This document shows, in pieces, positions 1 to 9,717 of a DNA stretch of 64,000 nt (position 1 is the stretch's first letter; every line of letters begins with the position of its first letter). Both the position numbers and the translations under genes were made by a program. The notes below the pieces were generated by a model. It saw only the letters and a list, made by a program, of their open reading frames with translations, did not search any database and was not told the DNA's origin. Location: NCBI GenBank assembly GCA_963930655.1, contig OZ005610.1, forward strand, positions 2,051,001 to 2,115,000, given 5' to 3'. This DNA comes from Myrica gale. Lineage: Eukaryota; Streptophyta; Magnoliopsida; Fagales; Myricaceae.

Positions 1-736
1 ACCAAACCATTCAAGCAATTTATATAGACGTTCCAGTACGAGATCGATCTTCGTTCTACGGTTAACCCTAGCTATTAATTAATATGTGATAATCCAAAAT
101 CCACGATTTTTGTAAGATCTTAGAATCGTTAATTTTGATCCACCTCTCTCTGCTGGAGAGAATGTTAGCTAGGGGGGGTATTCAAATATCCAATCAGAGA
201 CACCAGAACTTGAGAGTCATAGAATCACAATCCACTCAGATATATCAAGTTGGAGTACTACTTATCCTATTGTCGTCGAAATTTTGAGGTCCCTGTAATC
301 GAGAGAGAGAGAGAGGATGGGAATTCACGTGAAGTGGAGGGTGGCAGTTCATCACGAGCCAAGCTTGGGGTGACATTTGTTCCAAAGGGGATGTTGAAAC
401 TGACCCACTATACGTAGCTCTCGAGTGTGGGTATGCACGTGGCACATCCTTATAATTGACTACAAGAAAACGAAATTTACGTACGCCTTCTATAAGTACG
501 CATTGTCCTGATCACATGATCAACTTCAAGGTTTATCTCAAGGGTGTTAGAAACATTCGTGACCCACGTTGCTTGGTTAGAGGTATCTGCCATGAAAAGC
601 TATTGACCACGGTTCCTCTTTGTGTACCTTATGGACTAGTCTCCAGTGTCTGTTGAAGGCTCTCTCAAACTGGCATGGTTCTGTGCCTGGCAACCAATCA
701 ATTAATGGCTACTAAAGGTAGCAGGAAAAGTACTAA
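1..736. other. spacer, no gene recognised
   Basis: No reading frame here resembles a known protein. The longest open frame (456-656) has no family I recognise and no splice or start context. A short GA repeat sits near 301-316. I treat the stretch as intergenic. Confidence 0.6.
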
Positions 737-922
737 GGCTGTATTTGCATAAAAAATTTCACAAAATTTTTCACCCTCACAATAAAATATTACAATATAA
801 TCTCTCTCTCTCTCATCAAATCATAACTTTTCACTACAAAAAATATAAAAAATTACCGCTCTTCACTAAACTTAATACCAAAAATTTTAACAACCCAAAA
901 ATTTTCCAACACAAACCCACCC
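737..922. mobile_element. Tourist-like MITE, family A, copy 1
   Basis: A 186-bp AT-rich element bounded by imperfect terminal inverted repeats: GGCTGTATTTG at the left and CAAACCCACCC at the right. It is flanked by the 3-bp target-site duplication TAA (734-736 and 923-925). A 3-bp TWA-type duplication and a GG..GTTTG terminus are usual for PIF/Harbinger-derived Tourist MITEs. Related copies lie at 51622-51820 and 62214-62579, and a weaker relative at about 7850-8019. It has no coding capacity. Confidence 0.8.
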
Positions 923-2788
923 TAAGTACTTCTAGTGACAATCGATCTTCTGGGAACCGGGCTAAAACTTGAATGAGGGCTGGGACATGCTCAGGCCGAG
1001 ATGAAATAACCTGTGCTAAGGACGTCGTTTCAGCCTGTATCAAAAGTATTATAAGTCAATTTCAAATTAGTCTATGAGTAAAAAGAGTTGCAAATTAGTC
1101 TATCTCATAAAATTTTCGTTAAAAACACGTACTTTTATTTATCTTCGTCTTTTTTATAACAACATGTATTAGTAATTAAATTATGGAGTCTACTTGGAAA
1201 CGTAATATGATGTGGTCAATGTTAACTAGTATATGCTGTTAGTGAAAGAGATAGGGATAGACAGAAAGAGTATTTTTAATGAAAATCTTACAACCCGTAA
1301 GAACTGTCTCAAACTTGAATGTGGTAAGAACTGTCTCAAACTTACCATTTTGTGCTAGAGTTCAGCCCAAATTGGCTAATTTTTTAAGTTATCACTTGTG
1401 CAGGGATTTGCTATGAGTACGATCAGGATCGAATTTAGAATATCGTGTCCCCAACTTCGAATATATATATATCAATACTAATTGCTCCTAAGATTGGATG
1501 CCAGTTGGATTTTAGTTATAAATTAACTTGGAATAATCAGCGGCCAGCTGTTCAGTAACCCGGAAATTAGATAGATAACAAAAACAAATCTTATAGAAAC
1601 TGAGAAAGTGACTCATCTAGAAAAGGTCACGTCCAAAAATGTTGAGGAAAGAGACAACGCCACCACCACCACTTAATAGAATAGTTTCCGGGCCCCCGAT
1701 GCAAATAGAGTAACGAAAGACCCAGACCGTCACCTAGCAGCCCGATACTATTCAAGCTCCTCTCTTTCTCTCTCTCTGATCTCCCTCTTTTCCGGCTTTT
1801 CCGGGGAGCATTAACCTCATTTGAATTCATTTCTCCAAGCGATTCAATTTTATTAGGAGGCAGAAATCAGATAATTGGTTAAGTGTTCTCTTCCGAACCC
1901 TCAAATATGTACTTTTGTTTTAGCATCAATCATCTTTGTTTTGAGTTTTATCACATTAGGATTAATTAAGAGTGCGTATAATATTCAATGGTAGTTAATG
2001 TTAGACTGATCAGCTGAATATGTGTGGAGCATACTATCTACTAATTATGAGATGGCTTTAGAAAACCATCGTCTTTGCTCTCTCTTTGTAACCCTTTTCG
2101 TGATCTATGTTCTGCTCTGTAACCCTAACTGTATTACAAATACTAGTTTATGTACCGCCCTTTTGGGGATATATACTGACAGTTACCCAAAAGTAAATTT
2201 GAGAGGTTCCCAATTATATCTCAAAAGTTAAAAATGAAACAATGTCTAAAGACAAAAAAAAAAAAGATGCTAGCGCTGGCGGTATGCCGCCGAGAGCTGT
2301 GACCGGACAAAAAGACCCCTATACTCAGCACCTTCAACACTACAGGAGGAGGTTGCAGGTGGATATGGGTCTCCCACCCGCGAGTTCGGCTGTGTCGAGG
2401 CGAAGGCAACCTTCTCCACCTTGTCATTAATGGACCTCGCCCCTAATCACAATCACCTCCGTAACGAAAAATGATTCAATCCTGCAGTACGACTCCAGAC
2501 ATGTCCGGATAGACGGTCTAGATACGTTGCTGCAAATCAAACGCCCCTGAGAGCGCCACGTCAATTAATAAATTAGGGGATGGGCGCGCGCCTCGACTTG
2601 GCTCCTCACGGGTCTGGCCTGGTACGCGCCCAATACCTCTTTTTTCGTTACCCCAGTCTGTCAAACTAAGTAATCCAGGAGATTCGATCGGTATGACAAA
2701 AATCTCCCCCTTTATGTCTCTCCCCCATTATAGTATTTAATTGATCGGTCCATTGGATTAGACATGTCACCAGTGAGATTTTGGACAT
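923..2788. other. spacer, no gene recognised
   Basis: No supported gene. The stretch around 1050-1140 resembles the AAATTAGTCT-rich arms of the foldback elements at 24568 and 51940, so it may be an old relic of those. A short direct repeat (GTAAGAACTGTCTCAAACTT) occurs twice at about 1297-1345. A short open frame at 2242-2430 is lysine/arginine rich and matches nothing I know. Confidence 0.5.
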
Positions 2789-3045
2789 ACATGCATGTAC
2801 GTTATTACAGCTTTGTCGTGTTAGATAATTCATCCATCTTGGAAAGCAGTTTTTGGTTTTTGGTTTTCTCAACATACATGTACTTTATTACAGCTTTGTC
2901 GTGTTAGATAATTCCTCCATCTTGGGAAGCAGCTTTTGATTTTTGATTTTCTCAACATACATGTACTTTATTACAGCTTTGTCGTACTTTATTACAGCTT
3001 TGTCGTGTTAGATAATTCCTCCATCCTGAAAAGTAGTTTTTGGTT
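2789..3045. repeat. tandem repeat, three ~83-bp units
   Basis: Three consecutive copies of a unit containing ATTACAGCTTTGTCGTGTTA and ending in a CTCAACATACATGTAC-like stretch. The third unit has an extra internal repeat of about 22 bp, so the motif CTTTGTCGTA/G appears twice in it. The units differ at a few positions. No gene overlaps it. Confidence 0.8.
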
Positions 3046-3069
3046 TATATATATATATATAAAAGATTA

Positions 3070-4119
3070 GCCGTTAAACCATGTGGGAGTTTCGCTAGAC
3101 CCGATTGGTATGACCCGTTTTATAGATACAGGGTAAAATAAACACAATAATTTAATAAATATGTTTAAACGTTCAAAGAGCAAAATATAGTATGACTAGT
3201 AGTAGTATGGATCGTTGCAAAAATAACAATGTTTCATCCTCATCGTATCTCAATACTGATGATTATCATATTACTTTAGGTGATAACAAGCCCTTGAACA
3301 AATGGATAATCCCCAAAGTTAAGGACTTACATTTATATAAGCATTCAACATTTTCATTTCGTACTGATTATGCAATAAAAATAATTTAACAATTAATACC
3401 TATTGATAAAGAATATGAATCAATATGTGGTGGCATACTCAAACAATGCATGCATCCCAATGATACTGAGCATATCGTTCGTTTTCATTTTGGTGCCTGG
3501 AATCCCACTCAACAAAAATATAGCATTGTGAAACAAGAACTATTAGCTATTGTGCTTTGCATTTCTAAATTTCAAGATGATTTATTAAATCAACCATTTT
3601 TAATTCGTGTTGATTGTCAAGCTGCTAAAAATATTCTTTTAAAAGATGTCAAAAATCTTGCATCCAAACATATGTTTTCCCGTTGGCAAGGACTTTTCTC
3701 TACTTTTGATTTTGATATTGAATATATAAAAGGTGAATCCAACTCAATCCCTGATTTTCTTACTCGTGAATTTTTACAGGGTAAATGAGTACTTCCAAAT
3801 CATTTGTTTCTTCTTCTAAGCCTAAAATAAATCGTACTTTATCTACTTCCGATTTTTTATCAGATACTTCCTTTCCGCCTTTTGCACCACGTGACCCTGT
3901 TTTCATGCCTAGACCTACTATACGCCCTGATTCTATACCCTTACAAAATACCTTTACGCTATTTGGCCAAATACCTTCCATAAGTTCCCCTAGAACTCCT
4001 CCACCTCTTCCTCCCATGGACATGACTTTTAGTCAAAAAATAACCCAAGACGCTGATTCATCATGTTACTTTATTGAAGATTTATATCATACCCTTGCTA
4101 ACCCTTATCAAACAGCAAG
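3070..4119 (+). mobile_element. fossil pararetrovirus fragment (Caulimoviridae)
   Basis: Remnant of an endogenous plant pararetrovirus. The frame around 3450-3780 has the RNase H domain that ends caulimovirid polymerases, including an SKFQDDLLNQPFLIRVDCQ-like stretch and the terminal GESNSIPDFLTREFLQ motif. A second proline/serine-rich frame follows directly downstream, as in Florendovirus-type genomes. Only the 3' part of the polymerase region is present. The piece is broken, with several breaks, and looks old. It ends at the CACTA insertion; the 3 bp at 4117-4119 are the CACTA target-site duplication. The assignment to Florendovirus rather than another caulimovirid genus is by memory of motifs. 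Confidence 0.8.
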
Positions 4120-4541
4120 CATTACAAAAAATAGGTCTTTAGCAACGGTTTTTATAGCGACGGTCAGTGACCGCCGCTACAGACCCCTTATATAGCAGCG
4201 TTTGTGTACAAACGCCGCTAGAATTTTGGAAAAATTGGAGTGAAATTCAAATTTGAGAGGGATGACGAACGGCTAAGAGGAAAAATTTAGCGCCAACCCC
4301 TATGATTAAACCCCCCCACTTTTGAAAAATCTCTGTCTTCAGCCCCCTCTTTGTCGAAGAAGCTCCTCCCCTGTTCATCGAAATCTTCAGCCCCTCCTTT
4401 TCGTCGAAGCTCCAGCCTCTCCCCTCTACGTCGAAGCTCCAGAGTCAAGATCTCCCTCAAGCTCCCTCTCCCTCTCCCTCGAAATCTCTCAGTCTCTCTC
4501 GTTGCCCTCTCCGTCGACAGTCACTCTCCTCTTTATCGACA

Positions 4542-4584
<43 letters not shown>

Positions 4585-6046
4585 GACCTCTCATGAGCTT
4601 TCTGCTTTTGTCTCGAGTAGGTTTCGATTTCTTGCATATCAGCAAGTGTCTTCATTTTCATATGAAGTACTGCAGCCCTAAAATTCCTTCTACTCTATTA
4701 TTCATTAAAGATTTGTTTGTGAAGTTGCTTGACGTTTCTATGAATTTCATCTTTGTGATATGTGAAGCGAGAGAGCCTGGTAAACTCTCAAAAGACCCGG
4801 GGTTGATGCTTTCTTAGAACATCTGGCTCAGTTCTACAAAATTATTATGTATTCTAATGAGCAGAGTATGGTAATCTCATTGTTCCCTCCCATCTTCATC
4901 GCCTTTGTGTTCTTATTTGATAACAGTTATCATTATCTCGCTTTCTATTGGTATGTGCAGTTTGTTGACCCTGTTGTTGAAAGACTGGATCCGAAGCACT
5001 GCATACGATACATGCTATCTAAGGGCGCTTCAAAGTATCAGGATGGGAAGTATTACAGGGTATATTCAAGTCGATATTTTCATATTATTTGGAATGTGTT
5101 CTGTTTTATTCTTTTTCACTCTGAATGCATCACATCTCTTGTCCTGTTGGTGAAATTGTTTGATTCTTATTGTCATCTTTTAGCACATTCCCTTTTCTTT
5201 AATATTATTAAGAGATTGCTAAATTGCCCTGTCTTGTACTTAAATCAGTTTCTGTTTTCTTTTTTATTTTTCCATTGTAACGAAAAGCTTTGGCTTTAAC
5301 TTTAAACCAGGTTGCCCCTTGTGGTATTATATACTGCTTATTCGAGTTATAGCTGCTGAAATATTGTACTTGATTGTACAAAAACAAAGCAAAAAGCAAA
5401 TTAGTTTTCATGTACCGGCAACACACAATATCAGAGTTCTTTGGATTGAAGGGAAGATGAGAGAAGACGACGACGAAGAAGCTCAGAGCGCAGAGTTGGA
5501 GAAATTCTTTGTATTCATTTAATCGTATATTCGTATTTTGTACAGGAGCCTTTGCTATATACAAAGAAACTTGTGTAAAGGTGGACCACTAACTAATGTA
5601 CACGTCGTCCGGTCGTCGTACAAAGCTCTATTCGAATAACTGAGATGCCTTGCATATGCAGCAGGTGTTTTCTTTGTAATTCCTTTATTGTCCTCAGCCT
5701 CTATATGTTGTAATACTCAAGGAGCCAGGAGGTGTTGAACAGATGCCTTCGTGGCTTGTCGCACGCGACAGGCCCGACTTGTCTCGCATGCCCCATTTGG
5801 CTTGTCGTACACGCCCCCGCTCGTAGGGTGCGCGCGACAGGTCAATATTCTTTATTTTCGCTTCGGCTTATAGTGGCGGTCGGGACCGTTATAGACCTGC
5901 AGTCTTCACCAGTTGTCGCAAAAACCACTGTTATAACCTACTGCGACGGTCATATAGCGGCGGTCACGACTAAAGCTTTAGCATCAGTTTTTTGACCATT
6001 AGCAGCGGTTTTCGACCGCCGCTAAAGGTCGATTTTTTTTTTAGTG
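4120..6046. mobile_element. non-autonomous CACTA transposon carrying host exons
   Basis: A 1.93-kb En/Spm-type element. The left end reads CATTACAAAAAATAGG and the right end TTTTTTTTTAGTG, whose reverse complement is CACTAAAAAAAAA. It is flanked by a perfect 3-bp duplication AAG (4117-4119 and 6047-6049), the size CACTA elements make. Both subterminal regions are packed with copies of GCGGCGGTC/GACCGCCGC and relatives (4140-4215; 5865-6030), the usual transposase-binding array. There is no transposase gene. The interior holds CT and AT microsatellites (about 4440-4582) and a piece of a host TIM50 gene (4761-5059), so it behaves as a gene-capturing (Pack-type) CACTA. It sits at the boundary between two fossil virus pieces of opposite orientation. 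Confidence 0.88.
4761..5059 (+). pseudogene. TIM50: captured TIM50 fragment (two exons with intron)
   Basis: TIM50 is the inner-membrane receptor of the mitochondrial TIM23 protein import complex and has an FCP1-like phosphatase fold. Two adjacent exons are recognisable inside the CACTA element. The first (about 4761-4870) encodes a TLKRPGVDAFLEHLAQFY-like stretch; the second (4961-5059) encodes VDPVVERLDPKHCIRY followed by GASKYQDGKYYR. The intron between them is intact, with GT at 4871 and a GTGCAG acceptor. The 5' border of the first exon is eroded: the usual KRERGW stretch is disturbed by a small deletion. No other TIM50 exons are present, so this is a genomic fragment and not a functional gene or a retrocopy. 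Identification rests on family knowledge of the plant TIM50 sequence. Confidence 0.82.
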
Positions 6047-6049
6047 AAG

Positions 6050-7240
6050 CCAAATATTACACCTGGATGAAATTTTGTTCCAAAAAACCTCATGTATACC
6101 CAAGCCTTTTACCAATATATTATTTACGGATAGACAATCTTTCAAAAATTGAATATCACGAGAAAATGGAGGGTAATAAAATTTGAACGTTACATCATGT
6201 CCTAACACTCGCGAAGTAATATCTTCTTTAGTAACAATAAAATGATATAGCAAAAAAGGAAATGATTACCAAGAATTACTTTGGAAAATAATTTTTTTAC
6301 TAAAACAAAAGTAGCTTGAAAGCAAAATCCATTATTACAAATATGAACATTAGGAACGTTATAATTAATAATCATTTTGCCACCATCAGCTTGAGATAAG
6401 CGTTTAGTGGTTTTTTCAAAGTATTTGTAATCAATAAAGCCTTCTTGAATACAATTCAGATCAGCACCAGAATCAATTAAAGCAATAATTGTAAAGCTAA
6501 AATCTTTAATACGAATGGTAACTTCAGTATACCATTTTTGAAAAACTATTTTATCTATTAATTGCATGAAAGGCTCTTGAGGAAGAAATGATGTATCGGA
6601 AGAGGAGGCAGATCAGAAACGACTAAAGCGTTTGAGGATGAAGAGGCTTTAGATATTTTAAGAAGACAAATCTATCAGCCAAAAGTTGATCCGTTATTTT
6701 TACAAAATGTTGTGTGTTTTGTAATGATTTAACTTCTTGCTTGAGAATATGTTTTTTTTTTATGCAAATCATATAAGGTAACATGAGTAGTATCAGGTGA
6801 TTGCAAAACGTTCAATGATATCATTGTAATTGTAATATATATTGTTATCAGATGATATGGATGAAGGAGATGGTTCTAAAAACATGTCTTTCATTTTTAA
6901 CAACTATGACTATTTTGTTTCATTATCAGGTAGTTGTGTAATTATGTCAAAAAGGAGATGTTCAAGTTTTGTTAACACAAATATTTGAAAGGAAAGCGTA
7001 TTTATATGTGCCAGCGAAAATCAGAAAGAGTTGGGCATTTTAAATTAATAAGGAAATCAAAAGTTCTGTCTTTATAAGATGAAGGGTCACCAGTAAAATT
7101 CTTAGTTATTGTATAAAGAAGAGAATTGACTGCATCAGGATGATTATTATGCATAATAGTATCACCGTGAGCATCAAGTTTGACAGCAAAGGTTATTTTG
7201 GTTTTTTGGGCTTGGGATAAATCTATACCTAATACTTTAG
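6050..7240 (-). mobile_element. fossil pararetrovirus fragment, inverted orientation
   Basis: A second piece of an endogenous caulimovirid, on the opposite strand to the first. Read on the minus strand it runs from a capsid-like region (about 7240-7000, with an LKCPTLSDF-like stretch) to a retropepsin-like aspartic protease (about 6567-6250, motif LIDSGADLNCI) and then to the start of the reverse transcriptase region next to the CACTA element. This order fits a caulimovirid polyprotein. The piece is broken, with several breaks. The two pieces converge on the CACTA element, so the locus was rearranged or received two insertions before the transposon arrived. Confidence 0.75.
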
Positions 7241-8355
7241 ACTTTCTCGCCTCCGGGTTTCAACTGCTAAGCAGTTGAGCAAGATAGCAAACAATTGGGT
7301 TATCTTAATTTAGTATAACTGCTAAAAGGACATGTCATGTGGTGGGACAAAACCTTTGACAATCACATGTACTTGAGGTGAAGTAGTTATTTAGTTAGAT
7401 GAAGGCGAAAGTAATATTTCTATTTTAATTTTACCCTCTCGATGACTTCTCCTTGGATTAAGACACCAAATTGGAGAGGCAACGACATATAAATAATTCT
7501 CTTCGAAATTCAAGATGTCAACGAATAGGTTTGAAATAATTAGGGCATGCATCCTGGCGGGTGAAGATGATGAACTTCATCAAGTCGATCGTAATGAGAA
7601 CCTGTCAATTAAGGTGGTTTGATTCTTTAGGTTAGGGACACCCTACAAAAGGTACAGCGCTATATATGAAAGTTGGTAAATGAGGTTTTATAGACATATT
7701 TGCTTGCATCAGGTAATTGGTACCGCAATCAGAGGCGGCAGGGGCTGCATAATTAAGCAGCTAGCTCCGGACAAAAAGAAGCATTAATAATTTTTGTTTT
7801 CTTCCGACAAGCAGAAGAGCATTTGTTACGTCGAAGGAAGGATCATGTTACCCTTCTTTACTAAAATTTTACCCTTTTTAAAATTTTAACACAATAAAAA
7901 ATTATAATATAATATTTTTATTCATCATTACTTTTCACTATAATAAATATTAAAAATAATCTATTTCTTCATTTTTCACCAAATCTAATATTCTAAAATT
8001 TTAACACTCAAACACAACCTATAAATAACACACGAAAGAGATAAAATCGCAAAAAAAATCTAACGAATATATATAATTGTACTGAAGATCACAATTGTTC
8101 TCTCAAGCTAGCATAGCTCTGGAATTCAAATAATTAATTAGTACGTACGTAGTTGTTGTAAATGACACAAGGGATCATTAATAATATAGCCGTGTGAAAT
8201 TTGGCCCATGGCCTAGCCAGCTAGGCAACTAGACCCAATTATTGTCAATGCGCTTTAGCTAAGCTGGCACGTCCTCCCTCTGGGAGGGTTAGGTCAGAGT
8301 CTAATCTCCCTCTTCCGCAAGCTAAGTCCTGTTTTTCTATTTGTCTAAAAAAAAC
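7241..8355. other. spacer with degraded MITE
   Basis: No supported gene. About 7850-8019 resembles Tourist family A and ends in the typical CAAACACAACC terminus, but its left end is too worn to define and I see no clean target-site duplication. The rest is AT-rich unique sequence. Confidence 0.5.
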
Positions 8356-8566
8356 CTTAAATATTACGTATATCCTTGGGGTTTAACTTTTTTCTTGGAA
8401 ATGGCCTAGAGTCAAATTTGTTGTCCCGTCGTCCTTGCGGTTTATTGAAATTCTCAGTCATGTCCCTCCGACTATCTACCGACCAAAAAATGACAGAAGT
8501 TGAGGATGTGTCAAACACCTCTGCGTCATCTCCTCTAAAAACACGATACTTGTCCACTATCTGCTA
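8356..8566 (+). repeat. left terminal inverted repeat of Pack-MULE-like element
   Basis: Reverse-complement match to 14846-15057 over roughly 210 bp with scattered substitutions and a few small indels. It starts CTTAAATATTA and ends near GTCCACTATCT. Confidence 0.85.
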
Positions 8567-9271
8567 AAACATCTTAAAATTACTAAAATGCTCGTGCCGT
8601 GTCATTTACTTAAAACCTCCTAAAAGTCTAGAACCATGGTGAAAGACGTACTGGCAGTGTCACCATTGATGGTAACTGGCACGGGCTCGATGATCCAAAG
8701 CGAAAGGATAGCGGTTCCGTCAGGATATTCGCTTGGCACGAGGTTGAGATGTTGACCATGAACTTCTCCAAGCTGATTGGATCTGGTGGGTTTAGCACTG
8801 TGTATCTAGCTCACTTTTCCGACTCGAGAGTGGGTCTGGGAGCGCTCAAGATCCACGTTGGTAGCGAGCGCCTCAACCAATTGTTCAAGCTGGAATTAGA
8901 CATCCTGCTCCGTATTCGCCATGGAAATATCATCAAGCTTCTTGGCTACGGCGATGACGGAGGTAAGTGCTGGCCATGCCTGTGAATGGATTTGTTCTTC
9001 TTTTTCTTCTTTCTTCCTTTGGATATGCATATTCTTTTACCGTAAATTTCGCTTAATTATAATTAGTTTTGAGATCTGATATCCGTTGTTTCAGATCAAG
9101 GGGAATTGGTATTGGAGTATGCGCCCAACGGAACCTTGCAAGAAAAGCTTCATTGTCCAGAAAGGGAATCTCCTGTGCTTTCGTGGAGAAGCCGCATGAT
9201 TATAGCCTTCCAGCTTGCGCTGGCACGTAGCGAGCGCTCCCGATCGTACCGATCCTATTAAAGGTGATGCA

Positions 9272-9450
9272 TTTCTAGAATGTTCACACATGTTCTAGAA
9301 TATTCTAGTACATATACCTTCTAGAATATCCATGAATGCTCTAGAATGATCTAGAACATATACCTTCTAGAATGTTCTAGAATGATCATACATGTTCTAC
9401 ACTATTCTACAATGTTCTAGTACATGTACCTTGTATAATGTTCTAGAGTA
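9272..9450 (+). promoter_or_regulatory. heat-shock-element cluster in 5' LTR
   Basis: The upstream part of the LTR holds many alternating TTC/GAA units, for example TTCTAGAATGTTC and TTCTAGAATATTCTAG. These match the heat shock factor site nTTCnnGAAnnTTCn. The same array, one unit longer, is in the 3' LTR (about 13760-13945). Heat-responsive copia LTRs such as Arabidopsis ONSEN carry this site type. Heat induction of this element is an inference. Confidence 0.75.
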
Positions 9451-9537
9451 TTCATGAATAATCTACCTAGGAAGATGCAAGGACAATCTAGAAAGAGTAA
9501 GATTAATGGGTGGTTCTAGAAATATCTTCCACCCACC

Positions 9538-9546
9538 TATAAATAC
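9538..9546 (+). promoter_or_regulatory. LTR TATA box
   Basis: CTATAAATA sits downstream of the heat-shock-element cluster and about 155 bp before the LTR end, the expected place for the retrotransposon core promoter. Confidence 0.7.
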
Positions 9547-9705
9547 CCTTCATGGGGTAAAGTTTTGTAATAATAGTTGAAGCCAAAAAGAAAGGAAAGT
9601 TATTCTATCTAGTGCATTTGGAGAGAAGTGTTCCATACTAACCTTTCTAACTTCTATCTTCACTTTCCTACAAACAACCAAACCCCTCATTCTAATCCTA
9701 ACAAT

Positions 9706-9717
9706 TGGTATCGGAGC
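9706..9717 (+). other. copia primer-binding site
   Basis: TGGTATCGGAGC lies 2 bp after the 5' LTR and matches the 3' end complement of plant initiator methionine tRNA (TGGTATCAGAGC) except at one base. Confidence 0.85.

Larger units (their letters stand above)
9256..9703 (+). repeat. 5' LTR of copia element
   Basis: About 448 bp, starting TATTAAAGGTGATGC and ending CCTAACA, followed at once by the primer-binding site. It differs from the 3' LTR by about one substitution and one ~10-bp repeat-unit length difference. It carries clustered TTCTAGAA motifs and a TATA box. Confidence 0.9.

Noticed and set aside
456-656. 66-codon open frame
   Set aside because: No recognisable domain and no conserved context.
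2242-2430. Small basic open frame starting MSKDKKKKDA
   Set aside because: No family resemblance, no splice or promoter context, and the lysine run comes from an A tract.
4440-4640. Ser/Leu-rich frames next to CT and AT microsatellites
   Set aside because: Low-complexity translation of simple repeats inside the CACTA element.
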